Of a stretch of 40,152 nt of DNA, positions 15,731 to 24,258 are shown piece by piece; position 1 is the first letter of the stretch, and the number at the start of each line of letters is the position of its first letter. A model generated the notes under the pieces. The model had not been told where the DNA came from and did not search any database. It was given only the letters and a program-made list of their open reading frames with translations. The stretch covers positions 1-40,152 of the forward strand of contig JAHHTP010000015.1 of assembly GCA_020024615.1 (NCBI GenBank). Reading direction: 5' to 3'. The translations under genes and the position numbers were made by a program. This DNA comes from Oscillospiraceae bacterium (lineage in GTDB: Bacteria > Bacillota > Clostridia > Oscillospirales > Ruminococcaceae).

Positions 15731-17116
15731 TTACCCCTTGTAGTTTGGATTTAAGGTTGGAAATTTGGCGTGATGATCACTCTGCCAGCCGTGCAGCAGT
15801 GTGCGCAGCTGTTTGGATTTTTCCGGCATTTCGCTCACCAGATTATGCAACTCATTAAAATCGGTTTCCAGATCATATAGTTCACCATGACCGTCTTCAA
15901 AGAATTCGATGTATTTATATTTTCCAAGTATGACCGAGCTGCCCGGTGTGCCGCCCTGATTTCCATAATGCGGATAATGCCAGAAGATAGGGCGTTCTGG
16001 CAATGCGTTTCCTTCAAATAGTGGGGTGATGCAGATGCCGTCCAGATTATCCGGTGTTTTCTCGGCTGCTCCGGCAAGGTCTAAAATGGTTGGGCAGAGG
16101 TCTGGTGTGGTAATGGAGGTGCGACAGCAGGAACCAGCTTTGATTTTGGAGGGATACCAAATAAAGAACGGAACACGGGTGCCGCCTTCATACATCCATC
16201 CTTTGCCTTCACGGGCTGGCAAATTACAGGTCGGAGAACCTTCTGCGGTGGAAAGTCCACCATTATCTGAGGTGAAGATAATGGCGGTATTATCGGCTTT
16301 TCCATATTGTTTGAGGGCATCCATCAGACGGCCGGTGTTCTCGTCAAGATTCCAGATCATAGCGGCATATTCTGCATTCGACTGATACATACGACGTTCT
16401 ACATTGCAGCTGTGATTGCTTGGGATTGGTTCCCCGGTAACAATAGCATCCTGATCAGATAAGCCCATTTTCTCGGCTTTGGCACGGAAGTAGGCAATGT
16501 CTTTTTCTTTTGCCTGAATTGGCTCATGGACACAGTAATGGCAGAAGCTTAAATAGAATGGACGGTCATCCTCTGAAGCAATTAGTTTGATAGCTTCATC
16601 AGTGAGTCGGTCAGTTAAGTATTCCCCATCTGGCCCATCCGGCAGAGTCGGATGGTTGTACGGGCTGAAATAACCATGCTTTGGATGACCCCAGAAGCAG
16701 CCGCCAATATTTTTCTCAAATCCAAATTTTTCTGGATAGTATTCTTCACCACCCAAATGCCATTTGCCCACATGCCAGGTTGCATAGCCCTGTTCATGCA
16801 GAATGCTGGCGATGGTTGGAGTTCCTAATGTAATGTGCTTCTGATACGGAGCCTCCACCATTTTCGCGCAAATAGGATGGAAATTTCCCATATCAATCCA
16901 ATCGGTGACGCCAGTGGACACTGGATAATTTCCGGTTAAGTAGCTGGAACGGGATGGGGAGCATACTGGGCAGGCAGCATAAGCGTTGGTGAAAATCATA
17001 CCCTCACTTGCAAGTCTGTCGATGTTAGGGGTTTCATAAAAGGTTGAGCCAGTGCAGGCAAGATCTTTCCAGCCCATATCATCAAGCATAATTACAATGA
17101 TATTCGGTTTGGCCAT
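15731..17116 (-). CDS. Type I (formylglycine) sulfatase
   Basis: 461 residues of the alkaline-phosphatase-like sulfatase family. Metal-binding DD at 12-13 (IMLDDMGWKDL), the modification motif CSPSR (52-56) whose Cys must become formylglycine, HVGKWHLGG and FTSDNGG. The maturase (anSME-type radical SAM enzyme) is not in the window. No signal peptide, so it acts on imported sulfated molecules, in contrast with the secreted sulfatases of gut Bacteroides. First gene of a two-gene operon with the sialidase-like protein and divergent from a PHP hydrolase gene. Confidence 0.94.
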   Translation of the reverse strand: MAKPNIIVIMLDDMGWKDLACTGSTFYETPNIDRLASEGMIFTNAYAACPVCSPSRSSYLTGNYPVSTGVTDWIDMGNFHPICAKMVEAPYQKHITLGTPTIASILHEQGYATWHVGKWHLGGEEYYPEKFGFEKNIGGCFWGHPKHGYFSPYNHPTLPDGPDGEYLTDRLTDEAIKLIASEDDRPFYLSFCHYCVHEPIQAKEKDIAYFRAKAEKMGLSDQDAIVTGEPIPSNHSCNVERRMYQSNAEYAAMIWNLDENTGRLMDALKQYGKADNTAIIFTSDNGGLSTAEGSPTCNLPAREGKGWMYEGGTRVPFFIWYPSKIKAGSCCRTSITTPDLCPTILDLAGAAEKTPDNLDGICITPLFEGNALPERPIFWHYPHYGNQGGTPGSSVILGKYKYIEFFEDGHGELYDLETDFNELHNLVSEMPEKSKQLRTLLHGWQSDHHAKFPTLNPNYKG

Positions 17117-17174
17117 GATAAATTTTCTCCTTTTAAATAATATTAGATTTTGATTCCGAATTTAATCTGTTTCT

Positions 17175-17203
17175 ATTATACATGATCAAAAAGAAAATTG
17201 CAA
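17175..17203 (-). promoter_or_regulatory. Sigma-A promoter of the sulfatase operon
   Basis: TTGCAA (17203-17198), 17-nt spacer, TATAAT (17180-17175) on the minus strand. Confidence 0.82.
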
Positions 17204-17234
17204 TAAAGGTTCGATGAAATAGCAAGATAATCAG

Positions 17235-17263
17235 TTGTAGGATTGTTTGGTTCGTGCTATAAT
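17235..17263 (+). promoter_or_regulatory. Extended -10 promoter of the PHP gene
   Basis: TTGTAG (17235-17240), 17-nt spacer ending TGC, TATAAT (17258-17263). It lies about 30 bp from the divergent sulfatase promoter, so one regulator could cover both. Confidence 0.78.
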
Positions 17264-17323
17264 ACAGATGAAATACTGGATATAATATGCCAGAAGAAAT
17301 GAAACAAAGAGAGGGAAAATATT

Positions 17324-18271
17324 ATGAAACAACAGCAGGCATTTGCAGGAAAAGAAAAAATGCTCAAAGGCGGTCTTCACTGTCACACCACTCGTTCAGA
17401 CGGTGTCGGCACACCAGAGGAAGTTATCCGCAAACACTATGAGAACGGCTATGATTTTTTGGCTCTGACCGATCACAGATGCTACAACTTTAAGAATTAT
17501 GCACCAGAACTTCCAATCACCATTGTTCCAGGTATGGAATATGACAATACCTTTGAACATGGTAAGGGGTTTCGTTGCTTCCACACTGTATGCATCGGTC
17601 CTTCCAAAGAGGACGGCAACGGATATGAGCAGGATCAGCGTTTGGAATCCGGTACCGCGAAAAATCAGGAGGAGTATCAGCCGTACTTAGATGAAATTCA
17701 TGCGAAAAAGAATCTGACGATCTATTGCCATCCGGAATGGAGCAATACACCAGCACGCTATTTTGAAAACCAGCAGGGCAACTTTGCAATGGAAATCTGG
17801 AACAGTGGCTGTGTTATGGAGAATGATATGGATACTGATGCAGCTTACTGGGATGAACTGCTTGGACAGGGAAAAGTGATCTATGGTGTTGCTACCGATG
17901 ACGGTCATGCAATGAATCAGCATTGTGTTGGGTGGGTCATGGTAAGAGCAGAAAATAATATCAATGCGATTCTGGAAGCACTGAAAAATGGTGCGTTCTA
18001 TGCTTCCTGCGGCCCAGAAATCTACAATTTCTATGTAGATGGTGAAAAAGCAGTTGTGGAATGTTCCGCAGCAGCAAAGATTCGTTTGCACTGTGACGGT
18101 CATCCAACCCAAATTGTTCGTTCACAGAATGGAGATCTGACCCATGCTGAATTTAGCTTAGATGGCGGTTGGACCGGTAACTACAAATATATCCGTATCT
18201 CTGTCATAGATAAAGATGGCAAAAAAGCATGGACTAACCCGATTTTCTTAGACGGACAGGACGAGAAATAA
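17324..18271 (+). CDS. PHP-domain metal-dependent hydrolase
   Basis: 315 residues. PHP motifs: LHCHTTRSDG (18-27, H19, H21, D26), TDHR (D50, H51), a Glu in PGMEYD (72), IYCHPEW and the C-terminal metal ligands in GVATDDGH. Such trinuclear-metal enzymes are mostly phosphoesterases; in this size class the substrate is usually unknown. A beta-rich C-terminal part (about 235-315) follows the PHP barrel. Divergence from the sulfatase gene suggests a shared pathway, for instance hydrolysis of a phosphorylated or sulfated sugar intermediate, but this is inference. Confidence 0.88.
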   Translation: MKQQQAFAGKEKMLKGGLHCHTTRSDGVGTPEEVIRKHYENGYDFLALTDHRCYNFKNYAPELPITIVPGMEYDNTFEHGKGFRCFHTVCIGPSKEDGNGYEQDQRLESGTAKNQEEYQPYLDEIHAKKNLTIYCHPEWSNTPARYFENQQGNFAMEIWNSGCVMENDMDTDAAYWDELLGQGKVIYGVATDDGHAMNQHCVGWVMVRAENNINAILEALKNGAFYASCGPEIYNFYVDGEKAVVECSAAAKIRLHCDGHPTQIVRSQNGDLTHAEFSLDGGWTGNYKYIRISVIDKDGKKAWTNPIFLDGQDEK

Positions 18272-18286
18272 TAGTATAATGATAAG

Positions 18287-18313
18287 GGCGTATCTGTATG
18301 GATGCGCCTTTTT
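18287..18313 (+). terminator. Intrinsic terminator of the PHP gene
   Basis: GGCGTATC (18287-18294) pairs with GATGCGCC (18301-18308) including one G-U pair, then five T. Confidence 0.88.
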
Positions 18314-18322
18314 GGCTTTTAT

Positions 18323-18357
18323 AAAAAAGGCACGACAGAATGTGACTTCTATCGTGC
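18323..18357 (-). terminator. Intrinsic terminator of the small TM2 gene
   Basis: Minus strand GCACGA (18357-18352) pairs with TCGTGC (18335-18330), extended by an AGA/TCT inner stem, followed by six T. Confidence 0.85.
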
Positions 18358-18379
18358 TATTTTAATTCAATATTAGAAA

Positions 18380-18577
18380 TTACGGGCAGTACGGATTTGG
18401 TTTTAGCAGAATTAAAATACAGTCAACAATCCAGCCGATACCAAATAATCCACCTGTAAATAGGTATATCAGTCCGAAAATGATTTTCCCTTCATAGAAT
18501 TTATGAATGCCAAGAACACCAAGGAATAAACAGAGTAAAAATGCAACCCATTTATTCACACATCTTGGAGTATTCAT
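18380..18577 (-). CDS. TM2-domain protein, minimal form
   Basis: 65 residues consisting almost only of a TM2 domain: KWVAFLLCLFLGVLGIHKFY, a short charged turn, then LIYLFTGGLFGIGWIVDCIL, two helices joined by a DRF-like turn. Function of the family is unknown. A paralogue with an added zinc ribbon and linker lies immediately upstream (18682-19176). Ribosome site AAGGAGG at 8 nt. Confidence 0.9.
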   Translation of the reverse strand: MNTPRCVNKWVAFLLCLFLGVLGIHKFYEGKIIFGLIYLFTGGLFGIGWIVDCILILLKPNPYCP

Positions 18578-18661
18578 CGTAGACCCTCCTTTATGTATAC
18601 ATGATTGATATTATAGCTTATGAAGATATAATATATCGGTGCTTGAATTTTTCAGTAGACA

Positions 18662-18681
18662 GAATGATAGTTCTATCATTC
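18662..18681. repeat. Perfect 9-bp palindrome after the long TM2 gene
   Basis: GAATGATAG TT CTATCATTC begins at the base following the TAG stop of the gene at 18682-19176. No T run follows, so it is not a standard terminator; it may be a processing or stability element between the two TM2 genes, or an operator for the downstream one. Confidence 0.65.
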
Positions 18682-19176
18682 CTATTTATAGTATGGGTTT
18701 GATTTACATAAAATTGCGATACAGTCAATAAACCAACCGATGCTGAACAGACCACCGGTAAATAGATATAACAGCCCCATTCCGACTTTACCTTCGTAGA
18801 ATTTATGCACACCCATCATTCCAAAAAAGAAGCAGAGGATAAAGGCAACCCATTTATTGATGGGTCTTCCCATTGCCACATTCTGTTGCTGGTTGACAAT
18901 GATAGTCTGCTGAAACGGTGGTGCTTGATAATTCTGATAGGGCGGCATATTGTTTTGATAATGGTTGGCATTATTGACAGGAGGTTGTCCCATCGGTATT
19001 TGATTGTTCTGGTATTGCAGGGAATTGTTTGGATAATAACTGCTGTTATTGACATTCGGCTGATTCATTGGCACTGTATTGTTTTGATACGGCTGTTGGT
19101 GCAGCAACATACAGCAGTTTGGGCATTGAGCTGCACCATTGGGATAGGATGCGCCACAGTTGGTACAATATGGCAT
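18682..19176 (-). CDS. Zinc-ribbon, N/Q/P-rich linker and TM2-domain protein
   Basis: 164 residues. Zinc ribbon CTNCG...CPNC (4-21), then a low-complexity linker (about 28-105) rich in Asn, Gln, Pro, Tyr with repeats such as YQNN, then a TM2 domain (KWVAFILCFFFGMMGVHKFY and LLYLFTGGLFSIGWFIDC). Its TM2 part closely resembles the 65-residue protein downstream, so one gene likely arose from the other by duplication with gain or loss of the N-terminal region. Function unknown. Ribosome site GGAGG at 8 nt. Confidence 0.92.
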   Translation of the reverse strand: MPYCTNCGASYPNGAAQCPNCCMLLHQQPYQNNTVPMNQPNVNNSSYYPNNSLQYQNNQIPMGQPPVNNANHYQNNMPPYQNYQAPPFQQTIIVNQQQNVAMGRPINKWVAFILCFFFGMMGVHKFYEGKVGMGLLYLFTGGLFSIGWFIDCIAILCKSNPYYK

Positions 19177-19215
19177 ATTACATTCCTCCTATAGATTTTG
19201 GTTATTTCTGCTTTT

Positions 19216-19244
19216 ATTATAGCATTACAGCGGGTAAAATACAA
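19216..19244 (-). promoter_or_regulatory. Extended -10 promoter of the TM2 gene pair
   Basis: TTGTAT (19244-19239), 17-nt spacer ending TGC, TATAAT (19221-19216) on the minus strand. Confidence 0.8.
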
Positions 19245-19391
19245 GTGTTTGAATTTGAATGGATTTGGCAGAATTTTCAGAAAATATAAAGTGTCAGAAA
19301 GCATGGTGTACAGGTTTTTTTTTAGGTCAAATCCACAAATGATTATATAAAAATAACTCAAAACTTCATTTTGGAGAGGTGCTTGTTTGTG

Positions 19392-19420
19392 TTGCGTTTG
19401 GGGGGGAATTGTGTTATAAT
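19392..19420 (+). promoter_or_regulatory. Sigma-A promoter of the DUF1846 gene
   Basis: TTGCGT (19392-19397), 17-nt spacer containing seven G, TATAAT (19415-19420) with TGT-type extension. The core GTGTTATAATATAG is shared with the promoter at 21138. Confidence 0.78.
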
Positions 19421-19494
19421 ATAGAGCGTGAGATTTAATTGAAATACAAGCGCATCAGGCGCAGAAGATACCTGAAAATGGAAGGAGATCCAAT

Positions 19495-20979
19495 ATGAAG
19501 GCAGTTGGATTTGACAATCAAAAATATCTGTCGATGCAGTCAGAACAGATTCGCAAACGCATCGATTTTTTCGGCGGAAAGCTGTATCTGGAATTCGGCG
19601 GTAAATTATTTGATGACTATCATGCATCCCGTGTACTGCCGGGATTTGCACCGGACAGTAAAATTCAGATGCTCAAGCAGCTGAAAGATGATGTGGAAAT
19701 GGTAATTGTCATCAATGCGGCAGATATTGAGGCGAATAAAATGCGTGGTGATCTTGGTATCACTTATGAAGAGGATGTGCTTCGCCTGATTGACACCTTC
19801 CGGGAAATGGGTCTATATGTTGGTAGTGTGGTACTAACGCGTTATAATGGTCAGGCTTCTGCCAATGCGTTCTTCAAGCGTTTGACAGCACTCGGTATAC
19901 ATTGCTATTGCCATTACACGATTGACGGCTATCCGTCGGATGTTAAGCGCATTGTCAGTGAGGATGGTTTGGGTAAAAACGAATACATCGAAACCACCCG
20001 TTCACTTATTGTGGTTACCGCACCGGGTCCAGGCAGCGGCAAAATGGCTACCTGTTTGAGCCAGCTGTATCATGACCATAAACGCGGCATCACCGCTGGT
20101 TATGCAAAATTCGAAACCTTCCCAATCTGGAATCTGCCGTTGAAACATCCGGTCAATCTGGCGTATGAGGCTGCCACCGCAGACTTAAATGATGTAAATA
20201 TGATTGACCCATTCCATCTGGAAGCATACGATGTTAAGGCAGTTAATTATAACCGAGATGTCGAAATTTTCCCGGTTTTAAATGCCATGTTTGAGAAGAT
20301 TCAAGGGGAATCTCCATATAAATCTCCAACGGATATGGGGGTTAATATGGCTGGAAATTGCATTATTGATGATGAAGTCTGCTGTAAAGCTTCTCGTATG
20401 GAGATTCTGCGCCGTTACTATACCGCCTGTGTCAACCGCATCAAGGGCAAAAATGTGGATGTGGAAATCCAGAAGCTGGAACTTCTGATGAATCAATCGG
20501 AAGCCTGCCCGGAAATTTTCCCGGCTGTTGAAGCGGCTCTTTCTAAAGCGAAGGATACTGGTGCACCGGCAGGTGCCCTGGTATTGGCAGATGGTAGATT
20601 GGTAACCGGCAGAACATCCGATACATTGGGAGCAGCTTCTGCATTATTGCTGAATGCACTGAAAAAACTGGCTGGTATCAATGATGGTCTTGATTTAATT
20701 TCTGCTTCGGTTTTAGAGCCGATTTGCCAGTTGAAAACCCAGTATCTGCATCACAAAAACCCGCGCTTACACACCGATGAGGTTTTAATGGCACTGACCA
20801 TTTCGGCACTGACCAATCCAATTGCGCAGAAAGCACAAGAGCAACTGGATAATTTGCGTGGAAGTGATGCGCATTTCTCGGTTATTTTAAGTGATGAGGA
20901 TGAAATGCTGTTGCGGCGGCTGGGAATCAATGTCAGCTGCGAAGCACAGTATGAAACTAAGCGGCTATATCATAAGTGA
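19495..20979 (+). CDS. DUF1846 (UPF0371) family protein
   Basis: 494 residues, full family length. Recognisable start FDNQKYL.MQS..I..RI and FGGKLYLEFGGKLFDDYHAS, and a glycine-rich phosphate-loop-like stretch APGPGSGKMATCLSQLYHDH near 175-195. The family is widespread in Firmicutes; the biochemical activity is not established, although the P-loop-like segment suggests nucleotide or phosphate binding. Ribosome site AAGGAG at 7 nt. It is followed by its own terminator, so it is monocistronic. Confidence 0.92.
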   Translation: MKAVGFDNQKYLSMQSEQIRKRIDFFGGKLYLEFGGKLFDDYHASRVLPGFAPDSKIQMLKQLKDDVEMVIVINAADIEANKMRGDLGITYEEDVLRLIDTFREMGLYVGSVVLTRYNGQASANAFFKRLTALGIHCYCHYTIDGYPSDVKRIVSEDGLGKNEYIETTRSLIVVTAPGPGSGKMATCLSQLYHDHKRGITAGYAKFETFPIWNLPLKHPVNLAYEAATADLNDVNMIDPFHLEAYDVKAVNYNRDVEIFPVLNAMFEKIQGESPYKSPTDMGVNMAGNCIIDDEVCCKASRMEILRRYYTACVNRIKGKNVDVEIQKLELLMNQSEACPEIFPAVEAALSKAKDTGAPAGALVLADGRLVTGRTSDTLGAASALLLNALKKLAGINDGLDLISASVLEPICQLKTQYLHHKNPRLHTDEVLMALTISALTNPIAQKAQEQLDNLRGSDAHFSVILSDEDEMLLRRLGINVSCEAQYETKRLYHK

Positions 20980-20986
20980 GTAAAGA

Positions 20987-21015
20987 AAAGTCTGCTTGTT
21001 TTAGGTGGACTTTTT
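20987..21015 (+). terminator. Intrinsic terminator of the DUF1846 gene
   Basis: AAGTC.GC pairs with G..GACTT with two G-U pairs around TTGTTTTAG, followed by TTTTT. Confidence 0.75.
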
Positions 21016-21137
21016 GGTTTGTATCTGCTGAATTATTGTTAATTTATGAATGCGTTTTCTTCGTATGGCTAAAATATGAATAAAATGTAAAAGCTTGATT
21101 TGGAATAAATTTTTTTCTTTATTACTGTGTGTAAATG

Positions 21138-21146
21138 TGTTATAAT
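21138..21146 (+). promoter_or_regulatory. Extended -10 promoter of the F420-ligase-like gene
   Basis: TGT-TATAAT at 21138-21146 with no good -35 box. Extended -10 elements can work without one. Confidence 0.6.
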
Positions 21147-21191
21147 ATAGTGTGTGGTAATCGCAAAGGTTACTGTATGGGAGGTAAAAAA

Positions 21192-22385
21192 ATGGAAAGA
21201 CGAGTCGGTACTATTTCTAGAGGTATTCGTTGCCCGATTATTCGTGAAGGAGATAACCTCGTAGATATTACGGTAGACAGTGTATTAGCTGCTGCTGAGA
21301 GTGAAGGATTTGAACTTCGTGACAGAGATGTCGTTGCATTAACAGAGTCGATTGTTGCACGCGCACAGGGTAATTATGCTACTGTAGACGATATTGCTGC
21401 TGATGTAAAAGCAAAATTAGGCGGGGAAACTGTTGGCGTAATTTTCCCGATTTTATCCCGTAACCGTTTTGCAATCAACTTAAAGGGTATTGCAAGAGGC
21501 GCTAAAAAAGTTGTTTTAATGTTAAGCTATCCGAGTGATGAAGTAGGAAATGCATTGCTGACCTACGATCAGTTAGATGAAGCAGGTGTAAATCCGTATT
21601 CGGATGTACTGTCTTTAGAGAGATATCGTGAACTGTTTGGCGAAAATGTACATGAATTTACCGGTGTTGACTATGTAGCTTATTATAGTGATATTATCAA
21701 AGCGGAAGGTGCAGAGGTTGAAGTTGTATTTGCAAATCAGGCAAAAACGATTTTAGATTATACCGACTGTATCATCAACTGTGATATTCATACCAGAGCA
21801 CGCACCAAACGCATTTTAAGAAAAGCAGGTGCTAAAGTTGTCTGTGGCTTAGATGATATTCTGACTGCTTCGGTTAACGGCAGTGGATTTAATGCTCAGT
21901 ACGGTTTATTGGGCTCCAATAAATCCACCGAGGATAAAATCAAACTGTTCCCGCAGGATTGCGGACAGCTAGTTCGTGATATCCAGGCTTCTCTGTTGCA
22001 GAAAACTGGCAAACATGTTGAGGTTATGGTATATGGTGACGGCGCATTCAAAGACCCGCAGGGTAAAATTTGGGAACTTGCAGACCCGGTTGTTTCTCCG
22101 GCATATACCGATGGTTTAATCGGTACCCCGAATGAGCTGAAATTAAAATATCTGGCAGATAACGATTTTGCTGAGTTAAGCGGTGCTGCATTGCAGGAAG
22201 CAATTTCCAACAGCATCAAAGCTAAAAAAGATAATCTGGTTGGTAATATGGCTTCCCAGGGCACTACCCCGAGACAGTTGACCGACTTAATCGGTTCTTT
22301 ATGCGATTTAACCTCCGGTTCTGGTGACAAAGGTACGCCGGTTATTCTGATTCAGGGTTACTTCGATAACTTTACCGTAGAATAA
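21192..22385 (+). CDS. Coenzyme F420-0:L-glutamate ligase (CofE-like) homologue
   Basis: 397 residues. The CofE fold is suggested by TISRGIRCPIIREGDNL (7-23), RDRDVVALTESIVARAQGNY (44-63) and KDPQGKIWELADPVVSPAY in the C-terminal half. In methanogens and actinobacteria CofE adds glutamate to F420-0; Clostridia are not known as F420 producers and no F420 biosynthetic gene is in the window, so a different amide-forming substrate is likely. It is longer than archaeal CofE (about 250 residues), having a large central insertion. Start 21192 has GGGAGG at 7 nt; the upstream frame to 21135 runs through the promoter and is rejected. Confidence 0.87.
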   Translation: MERRVGTISRGIRCPIIREGDNLVDITVDSVLAAAESEGFELRDRDVVALTESIVARAQGNYATVDDIAADVKAKLGGETVGVIFPILSRNRFAINLKGIARGAKKVVLMLSYPSDEVGNALLTYDQLDEAGVNPYSDVLSLERYRELFGENVHEFTGVDYVAYYSDIIKAEGAEVEVVFANQAKTILDYTDCIINCDIHTRARTKRILRKAGAKVVCGLDDILTASVNGSGFNAQYGLLGSNKSTEDKIKLFPQDCGQLVRDIQASLLQKTGKHVEVMVYGDGAFKDPQGKIWELADPVVSPAYTDGLIGTPNELKLKYLADNDFAELSGAALQEAISNSIKAKKDNLVGNMASQGTTPRQLTDLIGSLCDLTSGSGDKGTPVILIQGYFDNFTVE

Positions 22386-22396
22386 TGATAGCATAT

Positions 22397-22431
22397 AACT
22401 GCTTTTCCGTTATGGAAAGGCAGTTTTCTTT
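22397..22431 (+). terminator. Intrinsic terminator
   Basis: AACTGCTTTTCC (22397-22408) pairs with GGAAAGGCAGTT (22414-22425) with one G-U pair, then TTCTTTT. Confidence 0.92.
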
Positions 22432-22435
22432 TGTA

Positions 22436-22465
22436 TTGACTTTTTTAATCAGATTATGCTATGAT
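22436..22465 (+). promoter_or_regulatory. Promoter of the YhcH-like gene
   Basis: TTGACT (22436-22441), 18-nt spacer ending TGC, TATGAT (22460-22465). Confidence 0.8.
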
Positions 22466-22488
22466 AGAGAAAAAAGGGGGATGTCATT

Positions 22489-22935
22489 ATGATTTTTGAT
22501 CAGATGAAAAACGCAGAAATTTACGAAAACTACCATGAAGGTTTTGCACTTGGATTTGCATTTATCAGACGCGCTGTTGCAGAGAATCTTCCGACCGGAA
22601 AGTATGAACTAGACGGGGAGAAGGTGTATGCCAGCGTGCAGGAATATACTACAAAGGACAGCAATGTATTTGAAGCACACCGCAGATATATTGACATTCA
22701 GTGTATTGTAAGCGGTGAGGAGGCTATGGAAAGCGCGCAATTGTCAAACTGTACTGAAATTCAGACATACAGTCAGGAGAACGATGCAGGATTTTATGAT
22801 GGAGATGGTCAGGCAAAACTAATTTTTAAATCGCAAGATTTTGCAGTGTTTTTTCCGCAGGATGCACATAAACCAGGACTGAAAGTCAGTGAAAAATCCA
22901 CAGTTAAAAAGATTGTGGTGAAGGTTTTGGTTTAA
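22489..22935 (+). CDS. YhcH/YjgK/YiaL (NanQ/EbgC-like) family protein
   Basis: 148 residues, normal length. Family patterns: SVQEYTTKD, FEAHRRYIDIQCIVSGEE and the metal-site-like VFFPQDAHKPGL near the end. The family has a cupin-like fold; the E. coli member NanQ speeds anomer conversion of sialic acid, and EbgC is a galactosidase subunit. Here a sugar anomerase role in saccharide breakdown is a fair inference, consistent with the sialidase-like gene 7 kb away, though the two are not co-transcribed. Confidence 0.9.
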   Translation: MIFDQMKNAEIYENYHEGFALGFAFIRRAVAENLPTGKYELDGEKVYASVQEYTTKDSNVFEAHRRYIDIQCIVSGEEAMESAQLSNCTEIQTYSQENDAGFYDGDGQAKLIFKSQDFAVFFPQDAHKPGLKVSEKSTVKKIVVKVLV

Positions 22936-22944
22936 CAGGATAAT

Positions 22945-22973
22945 TTGCAAAAGTGAAAAGTTTATGTTATAAT
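22945..22973 (+). promoter_or_regulatory. Promoter of the M28 peptidase gene
   Basis: TTGCAA (22945-22950), 17-nt spacer ending TGT, TATAAT (22968-22973). Confidence 0.83.
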
Positions 22974-23034
22974 AAAACAAAGGACACAGGCTTGCCTGCA
23001 CCTTTATTGATATTATAAAGAAGGGGCTATTATT

Positions 23035-24258
23035 ATGGATTTAAAACAGATTAATCAAATTTTTGCAGATACCGCTTATGTTCACACCGGCGGAAGTGAA
23101 GAAGAATTAAAGGTAGCAAAATATTTGCAGGGCAAATGTGAAGCACTTGGTTTACAGGCTGAGATTGAGCCGTTTGAAGTCGATATGGCTACGATGCAGC
23201 AGGCTGAATTATATGTTGATGGCAAAAAAATCACCTGTAAAGGTTATTTAAATTGCGGTAGTGGTGAGATTGAAGCAGAGCTTTATTACATGCCGAATAA
23301 AGATAAATATTCTCTTTCCCAGTGCAGAGGTAAGATCGTTATGATTGACGGTTATCTGGGCTACTGGACTTATCAGGATTTATTGGAAAACGGTGCAGTT
23401 GGTTTTATCACCTATGATGGCGATACTCATTACGCTGATCGTGATATTGACCAGCGTGAGCTGCGCAGCTATGTCAGCAAAGGCAATAAGATATTAGGTG
23501 TCAACATCAATGTCAAAGATGCGCTTGCATTATTTGCGCTCAATGGGAAAACAGCTAAAATTGTGATTGCACAGGATGAATATAAAGGGGAATCTCGCAA
23601 TGTTGTTCTGGATATGCCGGGTGAGATTGATGAGTATATTGTAATGACTGCGCACTATGACTCTACATGGTTATCCAATGGTGCTTATGATAATATGTCT
23701 GGTAGTGTTGGTCTGCTGTATGCTGCTGAGCAGTTTGCAAAGGTTCCTCACCGTTATGGTGTACGCATAATCTGGTGCGGATCGGAGGAAAGAGGTCTGC
23801 TTGGTTCAAAGGCTTACTGTGCTGCCCATGAGGACAAACTTTCTAAAATTGCTATGGTCATCAATCTGGATATGATCGGATGCATTATGGGTCATTTCTT
23901 AGCTTGCTGTACTTCTGAGGAAAAACTGGTTCATTATATTGAGTACTTTGCAGGTGAGTATGGATTCGGTATGGATTCCCATGCAGATGTATATTCCAGC
24001 GATTCCACGCCGTTTGCTGATAAAGGTATTCCGGCAGTATCCTTTGCAAGAATTGCTCCAAACAATGTAACCACCATTCATAACAGCTATGATACCTTGG
24101 CGGTTATGAGTGCAGAACAGCAGCTGATTGATATGGAGTTTATCTATGCATTTACTGAGCGAATGGCAAATGCCAAATGTTGCCCAGTTAGTAAAGAAAT
24201 GCCAGAGAAGATGAAAGAAAAACTGGACATCTACCTTTGCCGCAAACGCAAATCATAA
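23035..24258 (+). CDS. M28-family zinc aminopeptidase with PA domain
   Basis: 407 residues. The di-zinc site can be read in full: H207 (AHYDS), D219 (AYDN), E251/E252 (GSEERGLLGS), D279 (INLDMIG) and H349 (TIHNSYD). Residues about 60-190 form an inserted protease-associated-like domain. No signal peptide, so a cytosolic peptidase, probably for imported peptides or amino-acylated compounds. Monocistronic between its own promoter and terminator. Ribosome site AAGGGG at about 11 nt. Confidence 0.93.
   Translation: MDLKQINQIFADTAYVHTGGSEEELKVAKYLQGKCEALGLQAEIEPFEVDMATMQQAELYVDGKKITCKGYLNCGSGEIEAELYYMPNKDKYSLSQCRGKIVMIDGYLGYWTYQDLLENGAVGFITYDGDTHYADRDIDQRELRSYVSKGNKILGVNINVKDALALFALNGKTAKIVIAQDEYKGESRNVVLDMPGEIDEYIVMTAHYDSTWLSNGAYDNMSGSVGLLYAAEQFAKVPHRYGVRIIWCGSEERGLLGSKAYCAAHEDKLSKIAMVINLDMIGCIMGHFLACCTSEEKLVHYIEYFAGEYGFGMDSHADVYSSDSTPFADKGIPAVSFARIAPNNVTTIHNSYDTLAVMSAEQQLIDMEFIYAFTERMANAKCCPVSKEMPEKMKEKLDIYLCRKRKS

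Larger units (their letters stand above)
19177..19494. other. 318-base divergent intergenic region
   Basis: Holds the minus-strand promoter of the TM2 pair (19216-19244) and the plus-strand promoter of the DUF1846 gene (19392-19420). The 150 bases between contain T8-9 and G7 homopolymers (about 19315-19324 and 19400-19406) but no coding frame or RNA structure I can support. Confidence 0.6.

Noticed and set aside
18618..18812. 64-residue frame overlapping the long TM2 gene
   Set aside because: Shifted frame of the TM2 coding region, without its own ribosome site.
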